From positions 1 to 44,148 of the forward strand of contig CANFNA010000007.1 of NCBI GenBank assembly GCA_947448395.1: 44,148 nucleotides of DNA, in the 5' to 3' direction. The notes under the pieces are model-generated. The model was not told the DNA's origin and searched no databases. It saw only the letters and a program-made list of their open reading frames with translations. Position numbers and translations under genes: made by a program. Numbering within the stretch: the stretch's first letter is position 1; every line of letters begins with the position of its first letter. Positions 17,365 to 25,939 of the stretch are shown piece after piece. Origin of the DNA: Chthoniobacteraceae bacterium. Its GTDB lineage: Bacteria; Verrucomicrobiota; Verrucomicrobiia; Chthoniobacterales; Chthoniobacteraceae.

Positions 17365-17390
17365 GCCTCTGTCATTGGGCAGAGGCTTTT
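17365..17390 (+). terminator. Hairpin with T-run upstream of the DUF3309 gene
   Basis: GCCTCTG-TCATTGGG-CAGAGGC is followed directly by TTTT, the form of an intrinsic terminator on the plus strand. No plus-strand gene ends before it, so it might act as a leader attenuator for the DUF3309 gene or be fortuitous. A 12-bp palindrome, CACGGGCCCGTG, follows at 17415-17426. Confidence 0.35.
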
Positions 17391-17506
17391 CGGAACGGGG
17401 TGTTCACCCCATGGCACGGGCCCGTGTGCCTCGGCTAAACTGGCTTCAACAAGACGCCACTCCTTCTTCCAGTTTAGCAAACAACCAAAGCAAACAACCA
17501 AACATC

Positions 17507-17650
17507 GTGAACATTCTCGTTATTCTCCTTATCCTGCTGCTTTTAGGCGGTGGTGGTTACGGCTTTCGCTCCGGCAATCATTACATTGGTGGCGGTGCCA
17601 GCCTTCTTCTGATTATCCTGATTGTGCTGCTGCTGACGGGACGGATTTGA
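17507..17650 (+). CDS. DUF3309-like hydrophobic miniprotein
   Basis: I choose the GTG at 17507, giving 47 residues. The 107-residue ORF in the track has a non-coding-looking N-terminus. The product is two hydrophobic stretches around a Gly-rich turn (NILVILLILLLLGGGGYGF, then GGASLLLIILIVLLLTGRI). This is the pattern of the DUF3309 family of roughly 50-residue membrane miniproteins found widely in proteobacteria and soil bacteria. The function is unknown. No clear ribosome binding site precedes it, and no ATG is available close to the conserved part. The family assignment is by overall pattern. Confidence 0.7.
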   Translation: MNILVILLILLLLGGGGYGFRSGNHYIGGGASLLLIILIVLLLTGRI

Positions 17651-17752
17651 TCAATCCCGAGGGTCCTTGGAGACGGGTTCAGCCCATTGCTCGAGAAGTG
17701 GATGGGTTTTCGGGTGGCCGGCCTCTTGCCTGAAATCTTTTAGGATGAGTCG

Positions 17753-19372
17753 CTAGGGAGCACCCGGTTGGATCATGCCTTGAGTTTCGAGGAGGCGTCG
17801 AAATTCTGGAGTATAGAGGGAAACGGCAGGAAGCCAGGTGCCGACTCTTTCTCGGGTCCACCAAGAGTGGTCGGGACTGCCGATGGGCGTAAACTTGTAG
17901 CGATACAAGCTTGCGCGCACGTATTTTGGGGGAGCTTGAGGGAAGGGGTTGTGGGCCAACAAGCTCAGCGTGGCGGGATGATTGTGTAGAAGTTTCCAGA
18001 TAAAATGAGCGACCCAAGGGTAGTGTTGCACGGTGGGCAGGGAGCGCACGTCGTAGGGCACACCCGGGATGGCAGCAAACCAGATCTGCCAGTCGAGACG
18101 GTAGTGATAAGGGGTGATGATGGGCGGGCGCTGACGAGGGTCGCTCGGTTTTGCTTTGAATTCATACTCGCGCCAAAGGGAGGAATCTGTGGCGAGAAAT
18201 TCATCGGTCCCTTCAAAGACGATCTCATAGCGTTCGCGACCGACCGTCCCGAAAGCGCCGTAGGTATTTACGAGATGAAGCGGGTCAAACGAGGCGTTCA
18301 TGCTCTGGTTTGAGGAGATCAGGTTTTTCACTGGGTTAATGCTCAGCCAAGCCACTGCGAGCGCGAATCCTGCGCTGGCAATCATCATCAGGCGCGACGG
18401 AGTCTTGTGGGCCTCTGCGCGTTCTGATTGGCGCACTAAGAAAGCGGGCAGGATGCATCGCCACAGGGAGTCATCGAGACACGCGAGGCAGGGGATGATG
18501 GTTAGCCAGTTTAGGAACGACAGATTTCCGGATAGAATCACCAGCCCCATAAAACTGGCCATGAGGATGCCAGATACGTGTCGGACCTTGCGCGGCCAGA
18601 ATGCAAACCAAGGAGCGAGAAGCTCGATGGCATGGTTCCAAAGGACGCCAAATTTGTGAAACCAAGCGGGGGCGAAGTGGAAAAGTCGGCTCAGCGGGCT
18701 GGGGACGGGCTGTGTTTCGTAGTGATAAAACAGGGCGCTTAGATCACGCCAGCAAGCATCCCCGCGGAGTTTGATGAGGCCTGCACCGAGCATAATTCTA
18801 AAAATCAGCCAGCGGTAAACCCACACCACGGCGATGGGGGGGGCGGTGCGGGGGAAAGGACGCAGGTCCAACAGAGGGCAAAAGAAAACGGCAATCAAAC
18901 CGGTTTCTAAAAGCTGTGTTTCCCAACCGTAGGAGTACCAAAGTTGTCCTACGTGGATGAAAGACATGTAAAGTGCCCACAGGACCAGAAGGAGGAGAGA
19001 ATTTGCGTAGCCGCAAAGAACGACGACTGACAGAGCGACTCCGAGCCATGCGCATTGGAGGAGAAAAGCGTCTGAGACATTCCACCAGAACAGGCTTGGT
19101 AAGTGCCAAAACGCTTCCTTGGTGGAGCCGAAGTGATGGGCGACACGCTTGAGGAAAACCTCCGCGGGAAGAATGCCATCCTGACCGATAAGGGGGATCG
19201 CTTGATGGGCGGCGACCAAAAAGGCGATTAAGTAGACAAATCCGAGCAGTCGCAGCAGGACGAAACGGGTCAGCCAATAGGTGGGAGCGTACGTTGAGGG
19301 AGCGACGGGGGGAGGCGTGGGTGTGCTCGAAGCACTTGAGGATGGGCAGGTGGAGGGTTCACCAGCGTTCAT
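17753..19372 (-). CDS. Lipase maturation factor (LMF1)-family membrane protein
   Basis: The protein is 539 residues. A Pro/Ser-rich N-terminus of about 30 residues precedes a multi-pass membrane domain (RLLGFVYLIAFLVAAHQAIPL, VVVLCGYANSLLLLVLWALY, ILMASFMGLVILSGNLSFLN). The family signature is visible: LIGQDGILPAEVFL near residue 62, WYSYGWETQLLETGLIAVFF near 157, and the polar stretch IMLGAGLIKLRGDACWRDLS near 214 followed by HYETQPVPSP. The C-terminal soluble part (about 370-539) has YEFKAKPSDPRQRPPIITPYH and the WQIWFAAI block known from LMF1/LMF2. In animals LMF1 helps lipases fold in the ER; the bacterial role is not established. It stands alone, transcribed away from the glycosyltransferase. 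Confidence 0.9.
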   Translation of the reverse strand: MNAGEPSTCPSSSASSTPTPPPVAPSTYAPTYWLTRFVLLRLLGFVYLIAFLVAAHQAIPLIGQDGILPAEVFLKRVAHHFGSTKEAFWHLPSLFWWNVSDAFLLQCAWLGVALSVVVLCGYANSLLLLVLWALYMSFIHVGQLWYSYGWETQLLETGLIAVFFCPLLDLRPFPRTAPPIAVVWVYRWLIFRIMLGAGLIKLRGDACWRDLSALFYHYETQPVPSPLSRLFHFAPAWFHKFGVLWNHAIELLAPWFAFWPRKVRHVSGILMASFMGLVILSGNLSFLNWLTIIPCLACLDDSLWRCILPAFLVRQSERAEAHKTPSRLMMIASAGFALAVAWLSINPVKNLISSNQSMNASFDPLHLVNTYGAFGTVGRERYEIVFEGTDEFLATDSSLWREYEFKAKPSDPRQRPPIITPYHYRLDWQIWFAAIPGVPYDVRSLPTVQHYPWVAHFIWKLLHNHPATLSLLAHNPFPQAPPKYVRASLYRYKFTPIGSPDHSWWTRERVGTWLPAVSLYTPEFRRLLETQGMIQPGAP

Positions 19373-19750
19373 GGGACGAGGATGCAGAGGGTGCGGTTAG
19401 GGTGATGGAGTTTACCTTATTGCTGAGTTACCCACCATAAACTGATTTATGGGCTCGGGGTAGTCGTTGGGCTGGGATGATCGGAGCGATTCATCCGCCG
19501 TCGTGCGAAACTGGGGTGCGCGCTTTTGCTCTGTCATCAACGATAACATCAGCGTGACTCAAAGATCTTTATGGCGGTTCCACTCGAATGAAAACACAGG
19601 TGACTTTGGGCTCAGTTTACGGGCTGCGCGATGTGGGTTGCTTGAGCCTTTTGGAATGAGTCCGCTGATTTGGAGAGGCTTCTCGGAGGTTGTTGTCTGA
19701 ACAGTTGCTGGAATCTCCGATTGAAGCCGGAGCGGAAGGATTTATTTCTG
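19373..19750. other. Divergent intergenic region with a small inverted repeat
   Basis: It lies between the LMF-like gene (-) and the glycosyltransferase (+). A perfect 7-bp inverted repeat with a 4-base spacer, CCATAAA-CTGA-TTTATGG (19435-19452), lies 63-80 bases upstream of the LMF-like ATG. It could be an operator or a transcript hairpin. Nothing else recognisable is present. Confidence 0.35.
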
Positions 19751-20749
19751 ATGAAAGCGGAGGCGCTAGTGACCGTCGTGATTCCTGCATACAACGTGGC
19801 AGGGACACTTGATGAGACTCTTCGAAGCGTGCGTTCGCAGACCCATCAAGCGCTTGAAATCTTGGTTATTGATGACGGTTCAAGTGACGGGACTGCAGCG
19901 GTCGCCATGGAGCATTCTGCGGCTGACTCTCGTGTTTCGCTGATCTCGCAAAAGAACGCGGGACTTGCTGCTGCGCGGAATGCGGGGTGGAAAAGTGCGA
20001 AATCTGAGCTGATCGCGTTCGTGGATGCGGATGATTTGTGGTCTCCCACAAAGATCGAAAGACAAGTTCAAGCTCTGGATGCGGGTGGAGAAGGTGTTGG
20101 ATTGGTTTATTGCTGGTATGTTCCGATTGATGTGTTCGGAAATATTATCCATTCGTGGGAAGGCAGTCGGGTTGACGGACGTGCATTGCCAACGCTTCTG
20201 GAAGTGAACTTTGTGGGCAATGGGAGTTCCGCGATGTTTCGGCGGCAGGCGCTGGTCGATGCGAATGGGTTCGAAGGGAAACTGCGAAACGCAGGGGCGG
20301 AGGGCTGCGAAGATTGGCTGATTTGCTGTCGAGTTGCGGAGCGGTATGACTATGCGGTGGTGCCGGAACATCTGGTGGGGTACCGCATGCTTCCGAATAA
20401 CATGTCTAGCAACCGTCCCCGGATGCTCAGATCTTGGCTGCTAGCGCACGACGAGTTGCTTGCCCGGCACCCTTCTTATCGGAAGCCGCTGAGAGTTGGG
20501 GTTCGCAACTATGCCTACTACCTTCTGCAAGGAGCCTTTAATTTGGGACATGAACAAGTTCCAGCGATTCTTGCTTTATTGTTTCGGCGGTATCCAATCA
20601 TTGGATATGAGCTGCTTTTAAGGGAGGTTCCGAAGGCCCTTATAAGGAAGCTTCTGGCTAAATTGCGCCGCCGGCTTTTCTGGCATGCGAGATCGCACAG
20701 TGTTCAGTCCACAAGGCGTTTTGAGATCGGGTCTGTGAATTCGCGTTAA
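19751..20749 (+). CDS. Family 2 glycosyltransferase
   Basis: I start at the ATG at 19751 (MKAEALVTVVIPAYN). It has a GGAAGGA ribosome-binding sequence about 10 bases upstream, whereas the ORF track extends 27 codons further without one. The 332-residue protein opens with the GT-A nucleotide-binding core VTVVIPAYNVAGTL and VIDDGSSDGT. GLAAARNAG follows, then the metal-binding DxD in LIAFVDADDLWSPTKIE near residue 100. GCEDWLICCRVAERYDYAVV lies around residues 180-200, in the acceptor part. The C-terminal 60 residues are basic and hydrophobic and may sit on the membrane. It probably transfers a sugar to a surface glycan or lipid-linked acceptor. No other glycan-assembly gene is adjacent, so the pathway is unknown. 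Confidence 0.9.
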   Translation: MKAEALVTVVIPAYNVAGTLDETLRSVRSQTHQALEILVIDDGSSDGTAAVAMEHSAADSRVSLISQKNAGLAAARNAGWKSAKSELIAFVDADDLWSPTKIERQVQALDAGGEGVGLVYCWYVPIDVFGNIIHSWEGSRVDGRALPTLLEVNFVGNGSSAMFRRQALVDANGFEGKLRNAGAEGCEDWLICCRVAERYDYAVVPEHLVGYRMLPNNMSSNRPRMLRSWLLAHDELLARHPSYRKPLRVGVRNYAYYLLQGAFNLGHEQVPAILALLFRRYPIIGYELLLREVPKALIRKLLAKLRRRLFWHARSHSVQSTRRFEIGSVNSR

Positions 20750-20868
20750 TGGACGAATTCGGGTCGCACAGTCTTCGGTTTTGCTGGGGACGAAGAAGGC
20801 AAATTTAGCTGGAACCAGAGGCGAGTAGGGAGATCGGCAATAAACAGAGTGGCGTTCGCTCTATTTCC

Positions 20869-20979
20869 TCAGATCACGAGACGCAGAGAGCCGCTGGGGT
20901 CCGCGAATTCATACGCGCTGGAGGAACTCAAAATTCGATATTCGTTCACGCGAGCGCTTGAGAGTTGGTCCTGAGGCAT
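20869..20979 (-). CDS. Possible small ORF or C-terminal gene remnant
   Basis: The frame reads MPQDQLSSARVNEYRILSSS and ends FADPSGSLRLVI (36 residues), opening back to about 21014 without a stop. The composition looks protein-like, but there is no ribosome binding site, no homology I recognise, and it overlaps the likely promoter of the gene at 21018. It could be the tail of a lost gene or chance. Confidence 0.2.
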   Translation of the reverse strand: MPQDQLSSARVNEYRILSSSSAYEFADPSGSLRLVI

Positions 20980-21017
20980 GCGCCGCAACTTGCAAATGCG
21001 TTCTTTGATCCTGTCGT

Positions 21018-21254
21018 ATGAAAATCACTCAAATCAAACAGCTGAGCGGTCTTTGTTTTATTCTCGGCTTTGCGTCGATCGCAGGCTCCATCGCCATTTG
21101 GGTTATGACAGGCGGCCAACAACCTGAATCCCAAGCGCACGCAGAGCGATTCGGGATTTTTGTGGGCCTGTGGGCTCCGACATTTCTGATTTTATCGAAC
21201 CGCTTGGCGCGTTTCGCTGAAGAAGACAAGGGTGGGCCGCGGGAGGTTCGCTAA
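21018..21254 (+). CDS. Small two-span membrane protein, unknown function
   Basis: The protein is 78 residues. It has two predicted membrane segments (LCFILGFASIAGSIAIWVM, residues 12-30; FGIFVGLWAPTFLILSNRL, 46-64) joined by a short hydrophilic loop. A charged tail, ARFAEEDKGGPREVR, is probably cytoplasmic. The amino-acid pattern is clearly that of a real small membrane protein. It resembles uncharacterised proteins near house-keeping genes of many bacteria, but I do not recognise a named family. The neighbour on the other strand also ends in a membrane helix. Confidence 0.7.
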   Translation: MKITQIKQLSGLCFILGFASIAGSIAIWVMTGGQQPESQAHAERFGIFVGLWAPTFLILSNRLARFAEEDKGGPREVR

Positions 21255-21383
21255 CCAGCAGTGGGACACTGGGAACTTCCAAGCGAGGGATTTCGCGCTC
21301 GCAGCATCACTCGGCGATGCTGGAGTGAGAGGGGAGATTGCATCAGCAGAGGCCGTGTTGCATGAATTCTCGGAGAGGCGCAA

Positions 21384-21752
21384 TCAGCGGCTGAAAAAAT
21401 AAAAGGCCAGCGCGAGTCCGATGACGGTCAGCAATCGTAACACTCGGTAATAGGTCCTCCACCGTTCGGCTTTTGCGGAAATGGTACTTTCAGTCGATGG
21501 ATTCCGGCTGGATGAGGCATCTGTGGGCAGCCGCTTCAGAACCGCCTCGGCCTCTTTGTGCTGCTCCTTGAAGACCGTGATTCGCCATCTATATCCCCTG
21601 CCCATGGAAGGGGCGCATGGCATTTCCAAACTAGCCCCGGATTTTGTGAATTCGACGATGAAATGGGGGATGCCGGCCTCCGCTAGAGCGTCGTCTAGCA
21701 ATCTCATGGCGAGATCGTTTTCAGTTTCCAGAATAAGGATTTGTTCACTCAC
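21384..21752 (-). CDS. DUF2007-like (putative signal-transducing) domain with a C-terminal membrane anchor
   Basis: The ORF begins at a TTG (21788); I prefer the GTG at 21752 (VSEQILILETENDLAMRLL), giving 122 residues. Residues 1-70 have the shape of the DUF2007 alpha/beta domain: a first strand, a helix 'NDLAMRLLDDALAEAGIPHFI', and a closing WRITVFKEQHKEAEAVLKRL, which matches the usual 'V..ED.E.A..LL' end. A polar linker follows, then a single C-terminal helix, LLTVIGLALAFYFFSR, so it is probably tail-anchored with the domain in the cytoplasm. Function is unknown. The family call is by pattern and moderately sure. Confidence 0.65.
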   Translation of the reverse strand: MSEQILILETENDLAMRLLDDALAEAGIPHFIVEFTKSGASLEMPCAPSMGRGYRWRITVFKEQHKEAEAVLKRLPTDASSSRNPSTESTISAKAERWRTYYRVLRLLTVIGLALAFYFFSR

Positions 21753-21993
21753 GGAAGTGATGGGTGCGCTGGGAAATCGGCGATCCAAAATTGGTTGATG
21801 GCATGAGGCTGATGAGGGGCGCGAGACCCCGCGATCTTAAACCTTATGGAAACATCCACCACTTCCAATTAGGAGAGCCAGAAGCGAGCCGTAGTTGGTG
21901 CTCATCGCTGCCGGAGTTGGCGGCATGGCGGTTGGCGAGAGCAAAAGGATCGCATGGCTCTGTAATTTGTGAGATGCCACGAGGAATTCCCCC

Positions 21994-23184
21994 ATGAGTT
22001 CCTCCTCTGAATCTCCCGCTGTTTCTGAACGTTTGGTTTCTTTGGATGCCTATCGCGGCTTCACGATGCTCTTCATGGCCTCGTCTGGATTGGGCGTTTC
22101 GCAGATTGCCAAGGAGCATCCGAACTCGCCTATATGGCAATTTTTGAAATACCATACGACACACGTGGCGTGGATGGGGGGAGGCGCATGGGACATGATA
22201 CAGCCGTCGTTTATGTTCATGGTCGGCATGGCCGTTCCCTTCTCGAAGTCGCGTCGTTCGGCGGAGGGGCAGGACAAAAGGAGTCAGCTTTTGCATTTGG
22301 TTTGGCGAGCCTTTGTGCTTGTCGCCCTTGGGGTTTTTTTGACCACCGGCAGCAACAAGCAGCCGGTGTTCGGATTTCATAATGTATTGGCTCAGATTGG
22401 GCTTGGTTACGTGTTTTTGACGTTTCTCGCGGGGCGCACCCCAAGGGTCCAAATCTTGGCCCTTTTGGGGATCTGCGTTGCCTCGTGGGCGGCCTTCGCT
22501 GTCACACCCATTGCAGGGCCTGGGACCGATTACGCCGCCCTGGGCGTTTCCGCCGAACAGGCCAAGGAGGCTGTGCTCTCAGGTTTCTGGGGGCATTGGA
22601 ACATGAATGCAAACTTCGCCGCCCACTTTGACCAATGGTTTTTGAACCTGTTTCCAAGGGAAAAACCCTTCGTCTTCGATAAGGGCGGCTACCAGACCCT
22701 CAACTTTGTACCCGCCTTGATTACCATGATTCTGGGGTTGATGGCGGGTGAATCCCTTCGCAGCGAGCGGGCCCCCGGCGAGAAGCTTCGCTGGTTGCTG
22801 AAGGCCGGCGCTATTTGTCTGCTGCTGGCTATTACGACGGGCACGACAATCTGTCCGGTGATTAAAAAACTTTGGACGCCCTCGTGGGCTTTTTACAGCG
22901 GCGCCGTGGTGCTTTGGGTATTCGCTCTTTTTTATTGGTTCATTGATATTCGCGGATACCAGCGGTGGAGTTTCCCACTAGTGGTCGTGGGGATGAACTC
23001 GATAGCAATCTATATGGCCTACCAACTCACCGGTAGCTGGATCCGCTCGACAGGCCGTACATGGCTTGGGAACACGCTTTTTGAGGGTCCCTATGGGGGG
23101 TTAATGCAGAGCCTTTTTGTTGTCGGAGTGCTTTGGTCTTTCTGCTTCTGGCTCTACCGGCGGAAGATCTTTTTAAAAATCTAA
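21994..23184 (+). CDS. DUF5009 / heparan-alpha-glucosaminide N-acetyltransferase-like membrane acyltransferase
   Basis: The protein is 396 residues. The start is supported by GAGGAA nine bases upstream. The N-terminal RLVSLDAYRGFTMLFM is the family signature, and HTTHVAWMGGGAWDMIQPSF with FMFMVGMAVPFSKSRR follows. Around ten membrane helices cover the rest (LVWRAFVLVALGVFLTT, LVVVGMNSIAIYMAYQLTG, the C-terminal LFVVGVLWSFCFWLYRRKIF). Human HGSNAT and bacterial NagX-like proteins use a membrane His to pass an acetyl group to glucosamine. The Hs in HTTHVAW are candidates, but I cannot assign the catalytic one. It probably acetylates a sugar at the cytoplasmic membrane. Confidence 0.88.
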   Translation: MSSSSESPAVSERLVSLDAYRGFTMLFMASSGLGVSQIAKEHPNSPIWQFLKYHTTHVAWMGGGAWDMIQPSFMFMVGMAVPFSKSRRSAEGQDKRSQLLHLVWRAFVLVALGVFLTTGSNKQPVFGFHNVLAQIGLGYVFLTFLAGRTPRVQILALLGICVASWAAFAVTPIAGPGTDYAALGVSAEQAKEAVLSGFWGHWNMNANFAAHFDQWFLNLFPREKPFVFDKGGYQTLNFVPALITMILGLMAGESLRSERAPGEKLRWLLKAGAICLLLAITTGTTICPVIKKLWTPSWAFYSGAVVLWVFALFYWFIDIRGYQRWSFPLVVVGMNSIAIYMAYQLTGSWIRSTGRTWLGNTLFEGPYGGLMQSLFVVGVLWSFCFWLYRRKIFLKI

Positions 23185-23337
23185 AGTCCCGCGCTTTTCC
23201 CGGAGCACACCTTGGATGGCAATAGCGCTCAAAAAGTTGCTCCTCCTCCCGGTCCTTGACGATAGCCAGCGGGAAGCGGCGGAAAACGGCCTTCGCTTAA
23301 GTTATTAAAATCGGCCTGCGTTCGGAGGGGGCGGCTA

Positions 23338-23393
23338 TTGGTAGCATTTGGTTTTCGCTCCATTCCTACGGCTCGCGCGCGGGCGGGGAGATC
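23338..23393 (-). repeat. Dispersed intergenic element, copy E (diverged)
   Basis: GGTAGCATTTGGTTTTCGCT, then CCATTCCTACGGCTCGCGCGC, aligns with the core of copies A, C and D. It lies between two convergent gene ends (23184 and 23426), the only copy not upstream of a gene start. Confidence 0.4.
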
Positions 23394-23425
23394 TGCAAGC
23401 TTTGCCCACCGCGCGCCTGCCCTTG

Positions 23426-25873
23426 CTACTCATAAAGAAACTCCGCGCTGGCCTTGGTCGCGATGTTGCTCACCAAACGGACCCATGCCGCGGAAAAAAA
23501 TTCTGGGAAGGGATGCCGATAGGTCTCACCCGCTTTCACGGTGAACTCCTGGTAGGGAAGCCATGTGCCGTCGCCCGTTGGGTCGACTTCCACGCGGAAT
23601 GTGACGGGGCTACCGGAGTGATGGGAAAGGGTCAGGCTTTTGCGATCGTAGCCGTGTATCAGGTAGGCGTCGCTCGGGGTGTTGGCTTGGATTTCCGTGT
23701 CGTGCCAGGGACCGCCGTGGCCGCGAGGTTTGCCTAGAGCCCACAGGTCATCGATGGCTCCCAGCCACAGGGCGCATCCGCCGTCTTCGGATCGTACGAC
23801 GTGGGAGTCCGCTTTAGCGTCGGGTTTGAGTCCGCTGAGTACGAGCATTCCGCGGTAGGAGGCGTAATCGTGGATGCGCAGGTTGTGGGTGGCCACGGGA
23901 CGAATTTTGGCGAAGCCGCCCGCGTTTTCGGCCGGCAGCTCATAAAAGGTGCCATGCATGTTAAACAGGTCGCGTTCGGTAGACACCTCGCGGCAAATTC
24001 GTTCCTTTCCAAAGGGACTGGGTTTTTCCATCTCGGCGTTGCCTTTCGGAAGGCGCCAACGTTTTTTGCCGTCCTCGTACACAACGGATGCTGCATCGGT
24101 GGAGATCACGCCCTCGGGTATGGCGGTGGCTTTAGAAATTTCATCCAATGCGCTGGGATCGGCGACTGGTTGGAATTGGAGGTTCCCATCCAGCTCGTAG
24201 CACAAGGGGGTGCCGGCTTTGTTTTTGGTCAAAACACGGAGTTTGCGCGTGTCTTTGCCCGTGGTCAGTAGAAGGCCGCCGAAGTCGCAGGAACCGCTGT
24301 CTTGCGCGATGGGAGCGAATTGGGGGGCGTTGGTTTGCGGGCGCGTGTCTGCGTTCCGGTACACAAAGGAGGCGCTAACGGATTTGGCCTCCGATTCCGG
24401 GCGCAGGCGGATCCAGGCCGCAGATTCTTTCGGGTCCAAGGGAATGGTGAGAGAGCCCGAGGCCGGCAGTTCTAGGGTTTTGAGTGGGGTCCAATGGTTC
24501 GAACCATCGCGATCAACCTCGAGGCTGAAGCGAACGGGGTAAGAGGATTGGTGGGAGAGGAAGAGACAACGATGGGAGTAGCCATTAAAGAGATAGGGGT
24601 CGGAGGGCTGGTTCGCTGGAATGGATTCATTGGCCCAGACGGTGCCGCGTCCCACCACAGGGCCGAGGTGGTCGAGTTGATCGGGTGCAACAAACCACAA
24701 ATTCGACTGGGACTGGCCCGGGGCGGCGAGATCGCCCTTGAGTTTGCGTTTGTTCAGGAACTCGCTTTTGGCGGTGTCGTCGCAGCCGAAGACGATGCGG
24801 TCATTCCAGCGCGCGAAATCGCCGATGACCTTGAGGTAGTTGGAGCGCGGCGTGATCCCCCCAGAGTGGGTGGAGTCGAATGTTTTTGGGAAGTGCCAGA
24901 ACGCACCGTGCATCGTCATCAGCAGGTTGGTTTCGCCGATGTCGCGGATTCTGGGCCACTCGGTGTTCCAGCCATGGGCGCCGTCGTAGGAGTTACTGGA
25001 TTTAGGGAGGCGGAAGGTCTGCCACTCCCCTTTTTCCAAAAGCATGAGGAGAAGCGATTTGGAGTCCCAGCCTACGGTCCAGATGGGGTCCGTTTCGGGG
25101 GAGGAAGAACCGAAGATGCCTCCCGGACCAGTGACCTCGGTGAACTGGTTGCGGCGGACGAGGGTCCATTCGCCCGCGCCCTTCCATTCCCCGAGGGCGC
25201 CGCTTGGGATGGTGGGATCGATCCGGGCGAGTGGAGAATTTTCGCCGTTGTTGGCATACACGACCCGGCCTTGGCCGGAGTAGAGGCCTTTCCCATGGTA
25301 GCCGGGGAGGGTGGAGGAGACGGGGGCCGGATGGTCTTCGGCGGTGGAGACGCTTTTGGGAACGGGGTTGCCGTCTTTGATGAGGCCACGAACTTGGAGG
25401 GTATGCACATCCACCTCGTACAAGGCTTCCTCCATGGTGGCGTAGTAGAGCTTGTTAGCGGGATCGGTGAGATGGCGCGCGGAGCCAGTGAGGCGGCCAG
25501 GCATTTTTTGCCAAGGAATCACGCGCACCTTGCCTGCGGAGTCGATGAGGTAAGGACCGATAGCGAGTTGGTTGGATTCCTTGTGGATCATCCGGTTGGC
25601 GGGGGTGCCTCCGATACTTTCGGGACGAATGATTTGGGTGAGGTCCGAGGTGATTTCGTAGAGTTTATCGGAGGAGCCGAAGGGGAGGTGCGGTCCGTAG
25701 GTGATGACCCAGAGGCGGCCGGCCCAAGGTACGACTGCGCCAGTGCCGCACTCGCCCTCTTTGTTGAACATGGCGAGGCTTGGATAAATCCCGGAGACCG
25801 ATCGTGGCGGTGGCTCGGCGTGAGAAAAAGAGAAAGAAAAAAAGAGGGGAAGTAAGAGGAAGAATGCTTTCAT
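23426..25873 (-). CDS. Secreted propeller-like protein with an internal C-terminal duplication, unknown function
   Basis: The protein is 815 residues with a Sec signal, MKAFFLLLPLFFSFSFSHAE. The first about 380 residues read like beta-propeller blades (AVVPWAGRLWVITYG, KLYYATMEEALYEVDVHTLQ, HDY/HGAFWHFPKTF motifs). A roughly 120-residue module occurs twice, at about 385-506 and 698-815. Matching positions are PSDPYLFNGYSHRCLFLSH versus PSDAYLIHGYDRKSLTLSHH, FSLEVDRDGSNHW versus FRVEVDPTGDGTW, and AAWIRL versus AAWVRL, ending ASFVY/AEFLY. A second propeller-like part lies between them. It is the last gene of module III, 66 bases after the DUF1552 stop. I do not recognise a named family; it is probably an envelope glycan-binding or structural partner of the cytochrome module. 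Confidence 0.85.
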   Translation of the reverse strand: MKAFFLLLPLFFSFSFSHAEPPPRSVSGIYPSLAMFNKEGECGTGAVVPWAGRLWVITYGPHLPFGSSDKLYEITSDLTQIIRPESIGGTPANRMIHKESNQLAIGPYLIDSAGKVRVIPWQKMPGRLTGSARHLTDPANKLYYATMEEALYEVDVHTLQVRGLIKDGNPVPKSVSTAEDHPAPVSSTLPGYHGKGLYSGQGRVVYANNGENSPLARIDPTIPSGALGEWKGAGEWTLVRRNQFTEVTGPGGIFGSSSPETDPIWTVGWDSKSLLLMLLEKGEWQTFRLPKSSNSYDGAHGWNTEWPRIRDIGETNLLMTMHGAFWHFPKTFDSTHSGGITPRSNYLKVIGDFARWNDRIVFGCDDTAKSEFLNKRKLKGDLAAPGQSQSNLWFVAPDQLDHLGPVVGRGTVWANESIPANQPSDPYLFNGYSHRCLFLSHQSSYPVRFSLEVDRDGSNHWTPLKTLELPASGSLTIPLDPKESAAWIRLRPESEAKSVSASFVYRNADTRPQTNAPQFAPIAQDSGSCDFGGLLLTTGKDTRKLRVLTKNKAGTPLCYELDGNLQFQPVADPSALDEISKATAIPEGVISTDAASVVYEDGKKRWRLPKGNAEMEKPSPFGKERICREVSTERDLFNMHGTFYELPAENAGGFAKIRPVATHNLRIHDYASYRGMLVLSGLKPDAKADSHVVRSEDGGCALWLGAIDDLWALGKPRGHGGPWHDTEIQANTPSDAYLIHGYDRKSLTLSHHSGSPVTFRVEVDPTGDGTWLPYQEFTVKAGETYRHPFPEFFSAAWVRLVSNIATKASAEFLYE

Positions 25874-25939
25874 GACTGAGGGGGCATTTAAGAAGATTCG
25901 ATGAAGGTTTTATGGAGTTTGAGAAAAGGCCGCCGCCCA

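Noticed and set aside
24494-25855. 453-residue plus-strand ORF
   Set aside because: It lies exactly antisense to the secreted propeller-like gene, has biased low-complexity composition, no ribosome binding site and no recognisable domain. Long antisense frames are common in GC-rich genes.
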